This document shows, piece after piece, positions 25,348 through 34,736 of a DNA stretch of 64,000 nucleotides. The position numbers were made by a program, and so were the translations under genes. Positions within the stretch are counted from its first letter, which is position 1, and each line of letters begins with the position of its first letter. The notes beneath the pieces are model-generated. The model did no database searches. It was not told where the DNA came from and worked only from the letters and a program-made list of their open reading frames with translations. Origin of the DNA: Micromonospora sp. PLK6-60 (GTDB lineage Bacteria; Actinomycetota; Actinomycetes; Mycobacteriales; Micromonosporaceae); assembly GCF_019890675.1 (NCBI RefSeq), contig NZ_JAIOAA010000013.1, positions 1 through 64,000 on the forward strand. Direction: 5' to 3'.

Positions 25348-26107
25348 CGACCGTGCCCCGAAGCCCGACGCCCCCGTGTACGAGGGCGCCGAGCGCCTGC
25401 AGAAGGTGCTCGCCGCCGCCGGCGTGGGTTCCCGGCGGGCCTGCGAGGACCTGATCTTCCGGCGCCGGGTGACCGTCAACTGCCGGGTGGCGCAGCTCGG
25501 CGACAAGGCCGACCCGGCCCGCGACGTGATCTTCGTCGACGGGGAGCGGTTGCAGGCCGACGTCCGCCTGGTCTACGTGGCGATGAACAAGCCGCGCGGG
25601 GTGGTCACCAGCATGGCCGACGACAAGGGGCGCAACGAGCTCGCCGAGTTCATCGGCAACCGGGTGGAGCAGCGGGTCTACCACGTCGGGCGGCTCGACG
25701 CGGACAGCGAGGGCCTGCTGCTGCTCACCAACGACGGCACCCTCGCGCACAAACTCATGCACCCGTCTTACGAGGTGTTGAAGACGTACCTGGCCGAGGT
25801 GGCCGGGCCGATCCCGCGCAACCTGAGCAAGCGTCTGCTGGCCGGCGTCGAGCTGGAGGACGGGCCGGTCAAGGTCGACTCGTTCAAGGTGGTGGACACC
25901 CTGGGCAAGACCGCCCAGGTGGAGCTGAGCCTGCACGAGGGGCGCAAACACATCGTCCGGCGCCTGCTGGCCGAGGTCGGGCACCCGGTGTCCCGGCTGG
26001 TGCGTACCTCGATCGGGCCGATCAAGCTCGGTGAACTGCGTACCGGGCGGCTCCGGCGGCTGACAAACGCGGAGGTCGCCGCCCTGTTCAAGGCCGTCGG
26101 TGACTGA
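25337..26107 (+). CDS. rluB: 23S rRNA pseudouridine synthase RluB-type
   Basis: 256 residues. The S4 RNA-binding domain is near residues 15-65 (RLQKVLAAAGVGSRRACEDL). The RsuA/RluB/E/F catalytic core follows: VAMNKPRGVVTSMADDKG, then the catalytic Asp in HVGRLDADSEGLLLLTNDG (about residue 120), and LHEGRKHIVRRLLAEVGHPV. It isomerises uridine to pseudouridine in 23S rRNA. ATG 25337 follows GGAAGAG with 7 nt spacing and overlaps scpB by 11 nt. The position matches Rv1711. Confidence 0.92.
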   Translation: MRRDDRAPKPDAPVYEGAERLQKVLAAAGVGSRRACEDLIFRRRVTVNCRVAQLGDKADPARDVIFVDGERLQADVRLVYVAMNKPRGVVTSMADDKGRNELAEFIGNRVEQRVYHVGRLDADSEGLLLLTNDGTLAHKLMHPSYEVLKTYLAEVAGPIPRNLSKRLLAGVELEDGPVKVDSFKVVDTLGKTAQVELSLHEGRKHIVRRLLAEVGHPVSRLVRTSIGPIKLGELRTGRLRRLTNAEVAALFKAVGD

Positions 26108-26302
26108 CGGCCGCCGGGGCGGGTACCGCTGCCGGTAGGCTTCGTCGCGGCCGACAGCGGGCCGGGCGGGCCGCGGTGGCGTGGGTCGCCCCCGGCGGCG
26201 GCGCGTGCGGGCCCGGACGGGGCCGCGGGCATCATGGATGAGGAACACTTCCGCTCAACGGCACAGCCGGTGCCCGCGAGACACGGGCCGAGGAGGAACA
26301 CG

Positions 26303-26983
26303 GTGGGGCAGAACATACGAACCGGGCGGTGTGTGGTCGCCGTCGACGGACCATCCGGTTCGGGCAAGTCCACCGTCTCCCGACGGCTGGCCGTCAGCCT
26401 GGACGCCCGCTACCTGGACACCGGCGCGATGTACCGGGCGATCACCTGGGCGGTGCTGCGCTCCGGGGTCGACCCCGCGGACGCCGAGTCGGTGGCCAAG
26501 GTCGCCGGCGAGGTCGAGCTGCGCATCGGCACCGACCCCCGGGGGTACGGCGTGACCGTCGACGGCACCGTCGTGGACAAGGAGATCCGCGGCCCGGAGG
26601 TGACCGCGGCGGTATCCGCCGTCTCCGCGGTGCCGGCCGTGCGCGCCCTGCTGGTCGACCGGCAGCGGCAGATGATCGACAACGCGGGCCGGATCGTGGT
26701 CGAGGGACGCGACATCGGCTCGGTGGTGGCGCCCGACGCCGACCTGAAGGTCTACCTGACCGCCTCGGAGACGGCCCGGGCGCGGCGGCGCAGCGCCGAG
26801 GACGCCGCCGACGTGACGGCCACCGCCGCCGACCTGGCCCGGCGGGACAAGCTCGACTCGACCCGCAAGACCAACCCGCTCCAGCAGGCCCCCGACGCGG
26901 TGGTGCTGGACAGCACCGAGCTGGGCATCGACGAGGTCGTCGCCCGGCTGCGCGACCTGCTCACCGAGCGGGGTGTCCAGTGA
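26303..26983 (+). CDS. cmk: Cytidylate kinase
   Basis: 226 residues. It phosphorylates CMP and dCMP with ATP. The P-loop VAVDGPSGSGKSTVSRRLA is near residues 13-31, followed by YLDTGAMYRAITWAVL. IVVEGRDIGSVVAPDADLKV carries the CMP-binding GRDIG, and the LID region is RRRSAEDAADVTATAADLAR. GTG 26303 has AGGAGG 6 nt upstream; an in-frame ATG 26234 would add 23 untypical residues. TAGGCT at 26136-26141 may be a -10, so cmk-der can start its own transcript. The stop overlaps the der start. Confidence 0.93.
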   Translation: MGQNIRTGRCVVAVDGPSGSGKSTVSRRLAVSLDARYLDTGAMYRAITWAVLRSGVDPADAESVAKVAGEVELRIGTDPRGYGVTVDGTVVDKEIRGPEVTAAVSAVSAVPAVRALLVDRQRQMIDNAGRIVVEGRDIGSVVAPDADLKVYLTASETARARRRSAEDAADVTATAADLARRDKLDSTRKTNPLQQAPDAVVLDSTELGIDEVVARLRDLLTERGVQ

Positions 26984-28386
26984 CCGAGGAGTACGGCGGC
27001 TGGGTGGAGCTGCGCGAGCCGGACCTCGACGTCGAGGAGCCGTCTGGCCCGCAGCCGGTGGTGGCCGTGGTCGGCCGCCCCAACGTCGGCAAGTCCACGC
27101 TTGTCAACCGGATCATCGGCCGCCGGCAGGCGGTCGTCGAGGACATCCCCGGGGTGACCCGGGACCGGGTGCCGTACGACGCGCAGTGGAACGGCCGGGC
27201 GTTCACCGTGGTGGACACCGGCGGGTGGGAGCCGGACGCGAAGGACCGGGCGGCGGCGATCGCCGCGCAGGCCGAGATCGCGGTGGTCACCGCCGACGTG
27301 GTGCTGTTCGTGGTCGACGCGATGGTCGGCTCCACCGACGTGGACGAGGCGGCGGTGAAGATGCTGCGCCGCAGCGCCAAGCCGGTGATCCTGGTGGCGA
27401 ACAAGGCCGACAACACCGCCATCGAGATGGAGGCGACCTCGCTGTGGTCGCTGGGCCTCGGTGAGCCGCACGTGGTGTCGGCGCTGCACGGCCGGGGCTC
27501 GGGCGAGCTGCTGGACGCCATCCTGGACGCGCTGCCCGAGGCGCCGAAGATCGTGGAGAACCGGCCCCGTGGCCCGCGCCGGGTGGCCCTGGTCGGCCGC
27601 CCCAACGTGGGCAAGTCCAGCCTGCTGAACCGCTTCTCCGGCGAGGAGCGGGCGGTGGTCGACTCGGTCGCCGGCACCACCGTCGACCCGGTGGACAGCC
27701 TGGTGGAGATCGGTGGGGAGACCTGGCAGCTGGTGGACACCGCCGGCCTGCGCAAGCGGGTCGGCAAGGCCAGCGGCACCGAGTACTACGCCAGCCTGCG
27801 GACCGCCTCGGCGATCGAGGCGGCCGAGGTGGCCGTGGTGCTGCTGGACTCCAGCGAGGTGATCAGCGAGCAGGACCAGCGGATCCTGTCCATGGTCGTG
27901 GAGGCCGGCCGGGCCCTGGTGATCGCCTTCAACAAGTGGGACCTGGTCGACGCCGACCGCCGGTACTACCTGGACAAGGAGATCGAGCGGGAGCTGCGCC
28001 GCATCCCCTGGGCGATCCGGCTGAACCTCTCGGCCCAGACCGGCCGGGCGGTGGACAAGCTCGCCCCGGCGCTGCGCCGGGCCCTGGCGAGCTGGGAGCA
28101 GCGGATCCCCACCGCGCAGCTCAACCAGTGGCTCACCGCCCTGGTGCAGGCCACCCCGCACCCGGTGCGCGGCGGCCGGGCGCCGAAGATCCTCTTCGCC
28201 ACCCAGGCCGGGGTCGCGCCGCCGCGGTTCGTGCTCTTCACCACCGGCCCGATCGACGCCGGCTACCAGCGCTTCGTCGAGCGCAAGCTGCGCGAGGAGT
28301 TCGGCTTCGAGGGCAGCCCGATCGACATCTCGGTCCGGCCGCGCAAGAAGCTCGGCCCGGGCGGTCGCGGCAAGGCCCACGGCTGA
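26980..28386 (+). CDS. der: Ribosome biogenesis GTPase Der (EngA)
   Basis: 468 residues with two tandem GTPase domains and a KH-like C-terminus. Domain 1 G1 is VVGRPNVGKSTLVNRIIG near residue 31, with the DTGGWE G3 and NKAD G4. Domain 2 G1 is LVGRPNVGKSSLLNRFSG near 205, with the DTAGLRKR G3 and NKWD G4. The C-terminal domain includes TQAGVAPPRFVLFTTGP. Der acts in maturation of the 50S subunit. GTG 26980 overlaps the cmk stop (GTGA). It ends the conserved + strand core block and is followed by a terminator. Confidence 0.95.
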   Translation: MTEEYGGWVELREPDLDVEEPSGPQPVVAVVGRPNVGKSTLVNRIIGRRQAVVEDIPGVTRDRVPYDAQWNGRAFTVVDTGGWEPDAKDRAAAIAAQAEIAVVTADVVLFVVDAMVGSTDVDEAAVKMLRRSAKPVILVANKADNTAIEMEATSLWSLGLGEPHVVSALHGRGSGELLDAILDALPEAPKIVENRPRGPRRVALVGRPNVGKSSLLNRFSGEERAVVDSVAGTTVDPVDSLVEIGGETWQLVDTAGLRKRVGKASGTEYYASLRTASAIEAAEVAVVLLDSSEVISEQDQRILSMVVEAGRALVIAFNKWDLVDADRRYYLDKEIERELRRIPWAIRLNLSAQTGRAVDKLAPALRRALASWEQRIPTAQLNQWLTALVQATPHPVRGGRAPKILFATQAGVAPPRFVLFTTGPIDAGYQRFVERKLREEFGFEGSPIDISVRPRKKLGPGGRGKAHG

Positions 28387-28403
28387 CCTGCCCTTTTTCG
28401 GTA

Positions 28404-28429
28404 CGCCGGGCGGGCTTCCCCGCCCGGCG
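28404..28429 (+). terminator. Terminator after der
   Basis: CGCCGGGCGGG at 28404-28414 pairs perfectly with CCCGCCCGGCG at 28419-28429 (11 bp, loop CTTC). It lies 18 bp after the der stop. Confidence 0.75.
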
Positions 28430-28571
28430 CACCGTTCAACCCACCCTCCTAGGATGCCTTAGCGGTGGTGACGGGTGAGGCTGAAGTGGCGCGGGGAGGG
28501 GTGTGCGCGGCTGTGGCAGTAGCTGCGCTAAGCTGTACCGGCTGCCGCGGGGGAGACCGCGCGGGGAGCAT

Positions 28572-28645
<74 letters not shown>

Positions 28646-28652
28646 CACATCA

Positions 28653-28687
28653 GAAGCCCTGACCAGCGGAAACGCGGTCAGGGCTTC
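28653..28687 (+). terminator. tRNA-Pro terminator
   Basis: GAAGCCCTGACC at 28653-28664 pairs perfectly with GGTCAGGGCTTC at 28676-28687 (12 bp, 11 nt loop), followed by CGCTTTCTTC with several T. It is one of the few hairpins here with a partial T tract. The next 200 bp up to the MFS gene hold nothing recognisable. Confidence 0.85.
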
Positions 28688-28887
28688 CGCTTTCTTCGAT
28701 GAGGTTTTGAACCGCCACTGTCCAGCATCGACGTGCTGCGACAGCGCCGCAGGGCGTTGGCTGTCCTGGAACGCATCATCGACGCCGGGGAGCCGAGTCA
28801 GCGATGTCGTCCGGCCATCCGATCGGCGCTAGGTATCGCAACAGGTCGGGGTGGGGACCGGGCGTGGTTGCCAGTGGGAAGCTGGGC

Positions 28888-30423
28888 TCACCGGCGGAGG
28901 CTGCCGGGCCCGCGGCCGGTCGTGGACGGCGGGCTGACCGGCGCCGCCGGTGGTGTGTCCAGCGCGCAGTGCACCAGGTGCCTGGTCGGGGTCGCGGCCA
29001 CCGTGCCGGGCAGCCGGCGAATGGTCAGCGCCGCGAGCAGGCCACCGGCCAGGCACAGGGCCGCGCAGATCAGTACCGCGGTGTGGAAGCCGGTGGAGAA
29101 CCGCGCCGGCTGCTGCCAGTCACCGCCGGTGATGCCGGCGGCCGCCGGCAGCACCGCGACGGCGATCAGGGCGGCGGCGCGGGCGACGTCGTTGTTGACC
29201 GCCGAGGCGATGCCGGCCTGGTGGGCCGGCGCGGCATTGAGCGCGGCCGAGGTCAGCGGGGCCACCGTGGTGGCCAGTCCCAACCCGAACACGATCACCG
29301 CCGGCAGGACCTGGGTGGCGTACGTGCCGTCGGGGCCGACGCGTACGAGCAGGGCCAGCCCGGCGCCGACCAGCACCGGTCCGACGCTCATCTGCACGCG
29401 AGGGCCGATGCGGGCGGCCAGCGCGCCGGAATGCGCCGACAACAGCAGCATGATGATCGTGACCGGCAGCAGCGCGATACCGGACTGCAGTGGCGTGTAA
29501 CCGCTCACCTGCTGCAGTTGGATGGGCAGCAGGAACAGGGCGCCGCCCAGCGCTCCGTAGACGATGAAGGTGATGGCGTTGGTGGCGCTGAACTGCACCG
29601 AGCGGAACAACCGTAGGGGGAGCATCGGCGTCGCCGCTCGGTGTTCCCAGGCCAGGAACCCGGCCAGCGCCGCTGTACCACCGACCACCGACGTGAGCAC
29701 CGCGGGGTGGGTCCAGCCGGTGCCCGGCCCCTGGATCAGTCCGTAGGTCAGTCCGACCAGCCCCAGGGTGACCAGCGTGCCGCCGGTGATGTCGATGCGG
29801 GGGGCGGCGTTCCGGTCGCGTGATTCGGGTACGTGTCGCAGCGCCATGGCCACCACGAGTGCGGCGAGCGGCAGGTTGATCAGGAAGATCAGCCGCCACG
29901 ATCCGGCGGCGACCAGCCAGCCGCCCACGAACGGGCCGATCGCGGTCGCCACGCCGCCCAGGCCGGACCAGGCGCCGATGGCGCGGCTGCGGTCGGCCGG
30001 TGCGAAGGCGGCCTGCAGGATGGCGAGGCTGCCGGGCGTCAGTAGGGCGGCGCCGACGCCCTGCAGCGCACGCATCGCGACCAGCATTCCGGCGGTGGGC
30101 GCGACGGCGCACAACAGCGACGCGACAGCGAACCACACCACCCCGGCGACGAACACCCGCCGCCGTCCGTACCGGTCTCCCAGCGCCCCGGCGACCAGCA
30201 GCAACCCGGCCAGGGTCAGCGTGTAGCCGATGACCACCCACTGCAACGCGGCCAGCCCGGCATTGAACTCCCGGCCGATCGCCGGCAGCGCGATGCCGAC
30301 CACGGTCGCGTCGATCGAGGCCATCGCGGACCCGAGCACCATGGCCGCCACCGTCCACCGCCCGGACGCGCTCGAGAACGTCAGGCCCGACTCGGCCTCG
30401 GACGCGGTCACTGCCGAACCCAT
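28888..30423 (-). CDS. MFS multidrug exporter (DHA2, 14-TM type)
   Basis: 511 residues with about 14 membrane helices. The start region has TVAAMVLGSAMASIDATVVG, the DHA2 motif with the membrane Asp. Motif A is GALGDRYGRRRVFVAG, and the motif C-like segment GVGAALLTPGSLAILQAAF is near residue 120. It is probably a proton-driven drug or metabolite exporter; the substrate is unknown. ATG 30423 has AGGGAG 9 nt upstream. It lies 229 bp downstream of, and on the same strand as, the LuxR regulator, so it may be its target. The last ~40 residues are a Pro-rich tail. Confidence 0.9.
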   Translation of the reverse strand: MGSAVTASEAESGLTFSSASGRWTVAAMVLGSAMASIDATVVGIALPAIGREFNAGLAALQWVVIGYTLTLAGLLLVAGALGDRYGRRRVFVAGVVWFAVASLLCAVAPTAGMLVAMRALQGVGAALLTPGSLAILQAAFAPADRSRAIGAWSGLGGVATAIGPFVGGWLVAAGSWRLIFLINLPLAALVVAMALRHVPESRDRNAAPRIDITGGTLVTLGLVGLTYGLIQGPGTGWTHPAVLTSVVGGTAALAGFLAWEHRAATPMLPLRLFRSVQFSATNAITFIVYGALGGALFLLPIQLQQVSGYTPLQSGIALLPVTIIMLLLSAHSGALAARIGPRVQMSVGPVLVGAGLALLVRVGPDGTYATQVLPAVIVFGLGLATTVAPLTSAALNAAPAHQAGIASAVNNDVARAAALIAVAVLPAAAGITGGDWQQPARFSTGFHTAVLICAALCLAGGLLAALTIRRLPGTVAATPTRHLVHCALDTPPAAPVSPPSTTGRGPGSLRR

Positions 30424-30652
30424 GATTGCCCACTCCCTGCCGGCGGTGTGGTCGCCGGTGTCTGTCCTCGATGCCGTCAGGGCAGCGCCGGTGTCGCCCG
30501 TACGCCGGAGCCGTTGTCAGGGTGGTGCCCGCAGGTGGGGCGAGCGCCGCATCGGTGTTCTCGAGCGCGGCGATCCGGCCGGTGGCGTGGACGAACTGTA
30601 CGCACGCGTCGGCCTTCGGCGCCATCGACTCGGCAGGCGACGCGGTCGCTTC

Positions 30653-33409
30653 TCACCTCGTCGCAGGTTCTGGGCCCGGGTGTCCGGGGCCGTGCGCCGA
30701 CAGGGCGTCGCGGAGCCCGGCGCGTGACGACACGCCGAGTTTGGGGAAGATCCGGTACAGGTGGGCGCCGACCGTCCGGTGTGAGAGGTAGAGGCGCTCG
30801 GCGATCTGCCTGTTGGTGAGGCCGCTGGCGGCCAACCGGGCGATTTCGAGTTCCTGGGCGGTCAGGGCGGCCGGCGGTGGCTCGGCGCTAACCGGGCGGT
30901 ATCCGGTGGCCCGCAGTTCGACGATGCATCGGGCCAACCACGGTTCGGCGCCGATGGCGGTGAAACCGGCGCGCGCGGCGAGCAGTTGGATCCGGGCGCG
31001 GGCGAAGTCCTTACGTCGCCGCAACTTTTCCGCGAAGGCGAGTCTGATCCGCGAGGCATCGAAGAGCCAGCGCTCGGAGAGCTCGTCCTGGAGTGTTTCC
31101 TCCAGTCGATTGTCCGCTTCGTCGGTGTCGAGCACGAGGGCGTCGACGCCGTGTTGGATCAGCCTCATGCGGGGGGACAGCTCGGCGACGCGGGCGGCTC
31201 GCATGGCGTCGGCGTGTGCCCGGGCGTCGGCCGTACGCCCGGTGCGCAGTGCTGCCTCGACCAGGTCGAACATCACCCAGGTGCTGATCGGGACGTACGG
31301 TGCGAGGACGCCGGCGGGGCTTATCGCGGTGGCGTGCAGGTAGGCGGCCTCGAAGTCACCTTCCGCCACCGCGGCGAGCGTTCGGGGATGGTGGGCGATG
31401 GCCGTCGCGCCGGCGACGCCGCGGGGCAGTGCCCAGTGGGTGATCTCGTCGGCCAGCTTGAGCGCCTCGTCGCAACGGCCGCGGCCAGCCGCGACGATGG
31501 CCTGGTTGTAGAGGAAGTACCAGTTCAAGAAGGGGAGGCCGCTGGCGACGCAGACCTTCTGGGCTTCGTGGGCCAGCTCGTCGGTCTCGTCCCACCGGCC
31601 GGTGAGGAAGCCGTCGAGGCAGAGGTGCATCAGCCCGGCCAGTTGCCGGCGCGGCGCACCTCCGTCCCGGCCCTGGCGGATCAGCCGCCATGAGTGTTCT
31701 CGGTTGTCGCCGAGCCGGTCGAGGTAGACCGAGGCGGTGCCGATCCGCATGACCCGCGTCAGGTCCTCCTCCCGCGCCAGGGTGGAGATCAGCGAGTCCA
31801 GCTCGGACCGGGCGGCCGCACCGGTGCGTACGGGGTCGGCGAAGGTCCTGCTGAGCACCGAGAGGATGTCGGGCGGGCCGGGGACGAGCCGGTCCATGGC
31901 TCGGTGGAAGACGGCCCAGTGCTCGGCCGTGCCGGCGTACCAGGACAGCAGGAGCAGGGTGTGCATGGCCTCGTCCAGCGCCGGGTCGTCAGCCCGCCAG
32001 CCGTGCCCGCCCGTCTCGATCGCCCCGGCGAGCAGCCGGTGGGCGGTGTGCACGTCGCCGTCTCCGTTGATCACCAACAGGGCGGCCGCGTTGGCCGCGT
32101 GCAGCGACCCGGCGGTGCCCGGGCTGGTCGCCTGGGCATCGGCCAGCAACGTGGTCGCATCGCCGGCGCCGCCGGCTTCCGCGCCGATGTACGCGGCTTC
32201 GGCCAGTCGCCGCGCTCGGGCGTCCGCGGTGGCGCTCAGCTCCGCCGCGCGGACCAGGGCGGCGATGGCGGCCAGGGCGTCTCCACGCTGCATGACACGG
32301 TGCGCGGCGTCCTCGAGTTCCGCCGCCACCGCCTCGTCCGGGCCGGCCGTGGCCGAGGCCAGATGCCACGCGCGGCGTTCCGGGTCCGTGGGCAGTCCGG
32401 CCGCGGCGGCGAGATGGGCGTTGCGGCGCTCCTCGTGGGTGGACGTCGCGACGATCGCCGATCGGATCAGCGGGTGGCGGAAGGTGATCTGCCCGGTGGC
32501 GTCGTCCACTCGTACCAGGTCGGCCCGTTCGGCCGGCGCCAGGTCGACGAGGCTCGCCATGCCGCGCAGCACCCGTACGTCGCCGCTGCCCTCGAACGTG
32601 GCGAGCAGCAACAGCAGCCGCGTCGCCTCGGGCAGGCCGGCTATCCGCTGGGCGAAGACCGCCTGGAGTCGTTCGCTCAGCGGCACCACGTGGGACCGCT
32701 CGGCGCATTCCGCGGCGGAGCCGGTCAGGGTGCCGGGCAGTTCGACAAGGGCGAGCGGGTTGCCTTGTGCGAGGTCGATCAGGTGCTGCCGGGCACGTGC
32801 CGGCATGGTGGGGAAGCGGGTGTCCAGGAGTTGGGCGCCGGCGTCCCGGGTGAGCGGCTGAACCGTGACCTCGGTGAGGCCGCGGCGGTCGAGGAAACTC
32901 TCGGTTCCGGTGCGCGAGGCCGCCACGACGCCGACCGGCGAGCCCGGCACCCGCCGCGCGATGAAGCCCAGCACCACGGCGCTCGGCCGGTCCACCCACT
33001 GCACGTCGTCGACGACCAGGAGCACGGGCGTCTTCTTGGCGACGGTGGTGAGCAGCATGAGGGCGGCGTTGCCGACCAGCAGCGGCGCGGGGGTGGGGCC
33101 CGGGCCGAAGCCGAGGGCGACGGTGAGGGCGTCTCGCAGGGCGGGTGGCAGGCGCTGCACCTCGTCGTGCAACGGCAGCAGCAGCTGGTTCAGGATCGAG
33201 TAGCTGACGTCCGCCTCGAACTCGGAGCCGGATGCCTGGAGCACCCGCATGCCGTCCCGATCGGCCAGGTCCGCCGCGGCGGCCAGCAGCGCCGATTTTC
33301 CGATGCCCGGCTCGCCGCGGACCATTCGTACGTCGCCGCCGGCCCGCACCGACTGCAGGAATCGGCTGATCCGGGCCAACTCTGTCTCGCGGCCGAAGAG
33401 ATGTTCCAT
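30653..33409 (-). CDS. LuxR-family ATPase regulator (LAL/MalT type)
   Basis: 918 residues. An N-terminal AAA-type ATPase starts LFGRETELARISRFLQSV; Walker A is VRGEPGIGKSALLAAA near residues 31-46 and Walker B VLLVVDDVQWVDRPS near 115. A long helical TPR-like middle follows. The C-terminal LuxR helix-turn-helix (~840-905) reads LTAQELEIARLAASGLTNRQ, then IAERLYLSHRTVGAHLYRIF. LAL regulators sense ligands and activate operons, often in secondary metabolism. It is strongly similar to the partial gene at 61598-64000. A TGCAATATGTTGCA palindrome lies 105 bp before its start. Confidence 0.9.
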   Translation of the reverse strand: MEHLFGRETELARISRFLQSVRAGGDVRMVRGEPGIGKSALLAAAADLADRDGMRVLQASGSEFEADVSYSILNQLLLPLHDEVQRLPPALRDALTVALGFGPGPTPAPLLVGNAALMLLTTVAKKTPVLLVVDDVQWVDRPSAVVLGFIARRVPGSPVGVVAASRTGTESFLDRRGLTEVTVQPLTRDAGAQLLDTRFPTMPARARQHLIDLAQGNPLALVELPGTLTGSAAECAERSHVVPLSERLQAVFAQRIAGLPEATRLLLLLATFEGSGDVRVLRGMASLVDLAPAERADLVRVDDATGQITFRHPLIRSAIVATSTHEERRNAHLAAAAGLPTDPERRAWHLASATAGPDEAVAAELEDAAHRVMQRGDALAAIAALVRAAELSATADARARRLAEAAYIGAEAGGAGDATTLLADAQATSPGTAGSLHAANAAALLVINGDGDVHTAHRLLAGAIETGGHGWRADDPALDEAMHTLLLLSWYAGTAEHWAVFHRAMDRLVPGPPDILSVLSRTFADPVRTGAAARSELDSLISTLAREEDLTRVMRIGTASVYLDRLGDNREHSWRLIRQGRDGGAPRRQLAGLMHLCLDGFLTGRWDETDELAHEAQKVCVASGLPFLNWYFLYNQAIVAAGRGRCDEALKLADEITHWALPRGVAGATAIAHHPRTLAAVAEGDFEAAYLHATAISPAGVLAPYVPISTWVMFDLVEAALRTGRTADARAHADAMRAARVAELSPRMRLIQHGVDALVLDTDEADNRLEETLQDELSERWLFDASRIRLAFAEKLRRRKDFARARIQLLAARAGFTAIGAEPWLARCIVELRATGYRPVSAEPPPAALTAQELEIARLAASGLTNRQIAERLYLSHRTVGAHLYRIFPKLGVSSRAGLRDALSAHGPGHPGPEPATR

Positions 33410-33926
33410 GGCAACCGCCTCGATCAGGTCGGGCCGGAGCCGGAAGCGCCCAGCGGGTGGCCAGGGTTCGCCGGTTGGCGGAAGCGCCTACGTCTCGACT
33501 GACGGATGCATCATGCAATATGTTGCACGGCGGCCTCGGAGGTTGTCAAGGGTGGCGCCGATGATCAGCTCGACCGACTCTCCGCGAAGGAGAGGAGGGG
33601 AACTCCCCGGCGGGTCCGCGGACTCGCCCCAGCACAGTGCCGGTCGACCCTCGGGAGCTACCTGTCGAATGACCTAATCGTGCCACCCGTGGTCGTCTGC
33701 CGACATCGATCCGCCCCGTTGTTCGCCGTGGGCTCGCGACTGCTGATGCCGGCCCGGGAGCCCGAGTGATCCGGACAGTTCGGGCCAGGCTCTGCCGGGT
33801 CGCCGGCGCCCGGCCGCGCCCGCCCGCAGGCGAATGACTGATTCGGTACGCCGCGCCGGAGCCGACTCTGGGATCCATCAGCGGCCCGCCGCAATGTCGC
33901 ATCGAGCTTCAGGGAGCCAAGCCCAG
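33410..33926. promoter_or_regulatory. Divergent intergenic region, LuxR / hydrolase 1
   Basis: 517 bp between divergent genes, without a convincing coding sequence. It holds the palindrome at 33514-33527 on the LuxR side. On the hydrolase side, AGGGAG at 33911-33916 serves ATG 33927. The GC content is lower than in neighbouring genes. Small open frames here have no ribosome site or recognisable product. Confidence 0.5.
33514..33527. promoter_or_regulatory. GntR-type palindromic operator, site A
   Basis: TGCAATATGTTGCA differs at one base from the perfect palindrome TGCAATATATTGCA seen before acdS. It lies 105 bp upstream of the LuxR start (minus strand) and 400 bp upstream of hydrolase 1. 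Assignment to the local GntR protein is an inference from site sharing. Confidence 0.6.
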
Positions 33927-34628
33927 ATGAAACCCACAGTCGTCCTCGTCCATGGCGCCTTCGCGGAGTCGGCCAGCTGGAACGGCGTCATCAGCCGGCT
34001 TCAAGCCGCCGGTCACCGCACCATCGCGGCCGGGAATCCGCTGCGCAGTCTCACCGGAGACGCCGCCGCCGTGTCCAGCCTTCTCGCCACGATCGAGGGT
34101 CCGATCGTACTGGTCGGTCACTCGTACGGCGGCGCGGTCGCCTCCAACGCGGCCGTCGGCAACGACAACGTCAAGGCCCTCGTCTACGTGGCCGCGCTGG
34201 CTCCGGACAAGGGCGAGAACGTGCCGGACCTGACCGGCAAGTTCCCGGGGGCCACCCTTGGTGATCACCTCTACGAGGTGCCCCTCGGCGACGGCACCGC
34301 CGACGTCTACGTCCGTCCGGAGAGCTACCACGAGCACTTCGCCGCCGACCTGCCGTTCGACCAGGCCGCGCTCGCCGCGGCAACCCAGCGGCCGTTCAAC
34401 ACCAACGCCCTCACCGAGGGATCCGCCGAGCCGGCGTGGAAGACCGTCCCGTCCTGGTTCATCTCTCCGGAACGGGACCTCGCCATCCCGCTCGAGACGT
34501 TCCGCTTCATGGCCGAGCGGGCCAACGCGCGGGAATCGGTCGAGGTGCCGGGCGCCTCGCACGCCCTTCCGACGTCGCAGCCACGGGCGGTGGCCGACCT
34601 CATCCTCCGGGCCGCAGCGGCTGTCTGA
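33927..34628 (+). CDS. Alpha/beta hydrolase 1
   Basis: 233 residues. A strand with VVLVHGAFAESASWNGVISR opens the fold and supplies the oxyanion HGAF. The nucleophile elbow is GHSYGGAV with Ser66. A Glu/Asp acid and the late His in ASHALPTSQP (about residue 213) complete a likely triad. It resembles small esterases of the AB-hydrolase 6 group (EstC/salicylate-esterase type). No signal peptide, so it is cytosolic. ATG 33927 follows AGGGAG. It is clearly related to the hydrolases at 34737 and 38034; the substrate is unknown. Confidence 0.88.
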   Translation: MKPTVVLVHGAFAESASWNGVISRLQAAGHRTIAAGNPLRSLTGDAAAVSSLLATIEGPIVLVGHSYGGAVASNAAVGNDNVKALVYVAALAPDKGENVPDLTGKFPGATLGDHLYEVPLGDGTADVYVRPESYHEHFAADLPFDQAALAAATQRPFNTNALTEGSAEPAWKTVPSWFISPERDLAIPLETFRFMAERANARESVEVPGASHALPTSQPRAVADLILRAAAAV

Positions 34629-34688
34629 CGCTCCACCAGGTTCCCCCGAGCGACGCCCATCGTCGCCCGATTTCCCACCATCCCTGAT

Positions 34689-34715
34689 GGACGACCCGAG
34701 TCAGTCGGGCCGTCC
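34689..34715 (+). terminator. Hairpin between hydrolases 1 and 2
   Basis: GGACGACCCGA at 34689-34699 pairs with TCGGGCCGTCC at 34705-34715 (11 bp with one wobble, loop GTCAG). It lies 21 bp before ATG 34737, so it could also act as an attenuator for hydrolase 2. Confidence 0.5.
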
Positions 34716-34736
34716 TGGAACTGAAAGGACGATCCC

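Noticed and set aside
28688..28887. Possible remnant gene between the tRNA terminator and the MFS gene (frame reading LRQRRRALAVLERIIDAGEP)
   Set aside because: Too short, no start signal and no second conserved segment; it cannot be told from chance in GC-rich DNA.
33506..33769. Small open frame in the LuxR / hydrolase 1 gap
   Set aside because: No ribosome site, no recognisable pattern, and it spans the palindrome and lower-GC promoter-like DNA.
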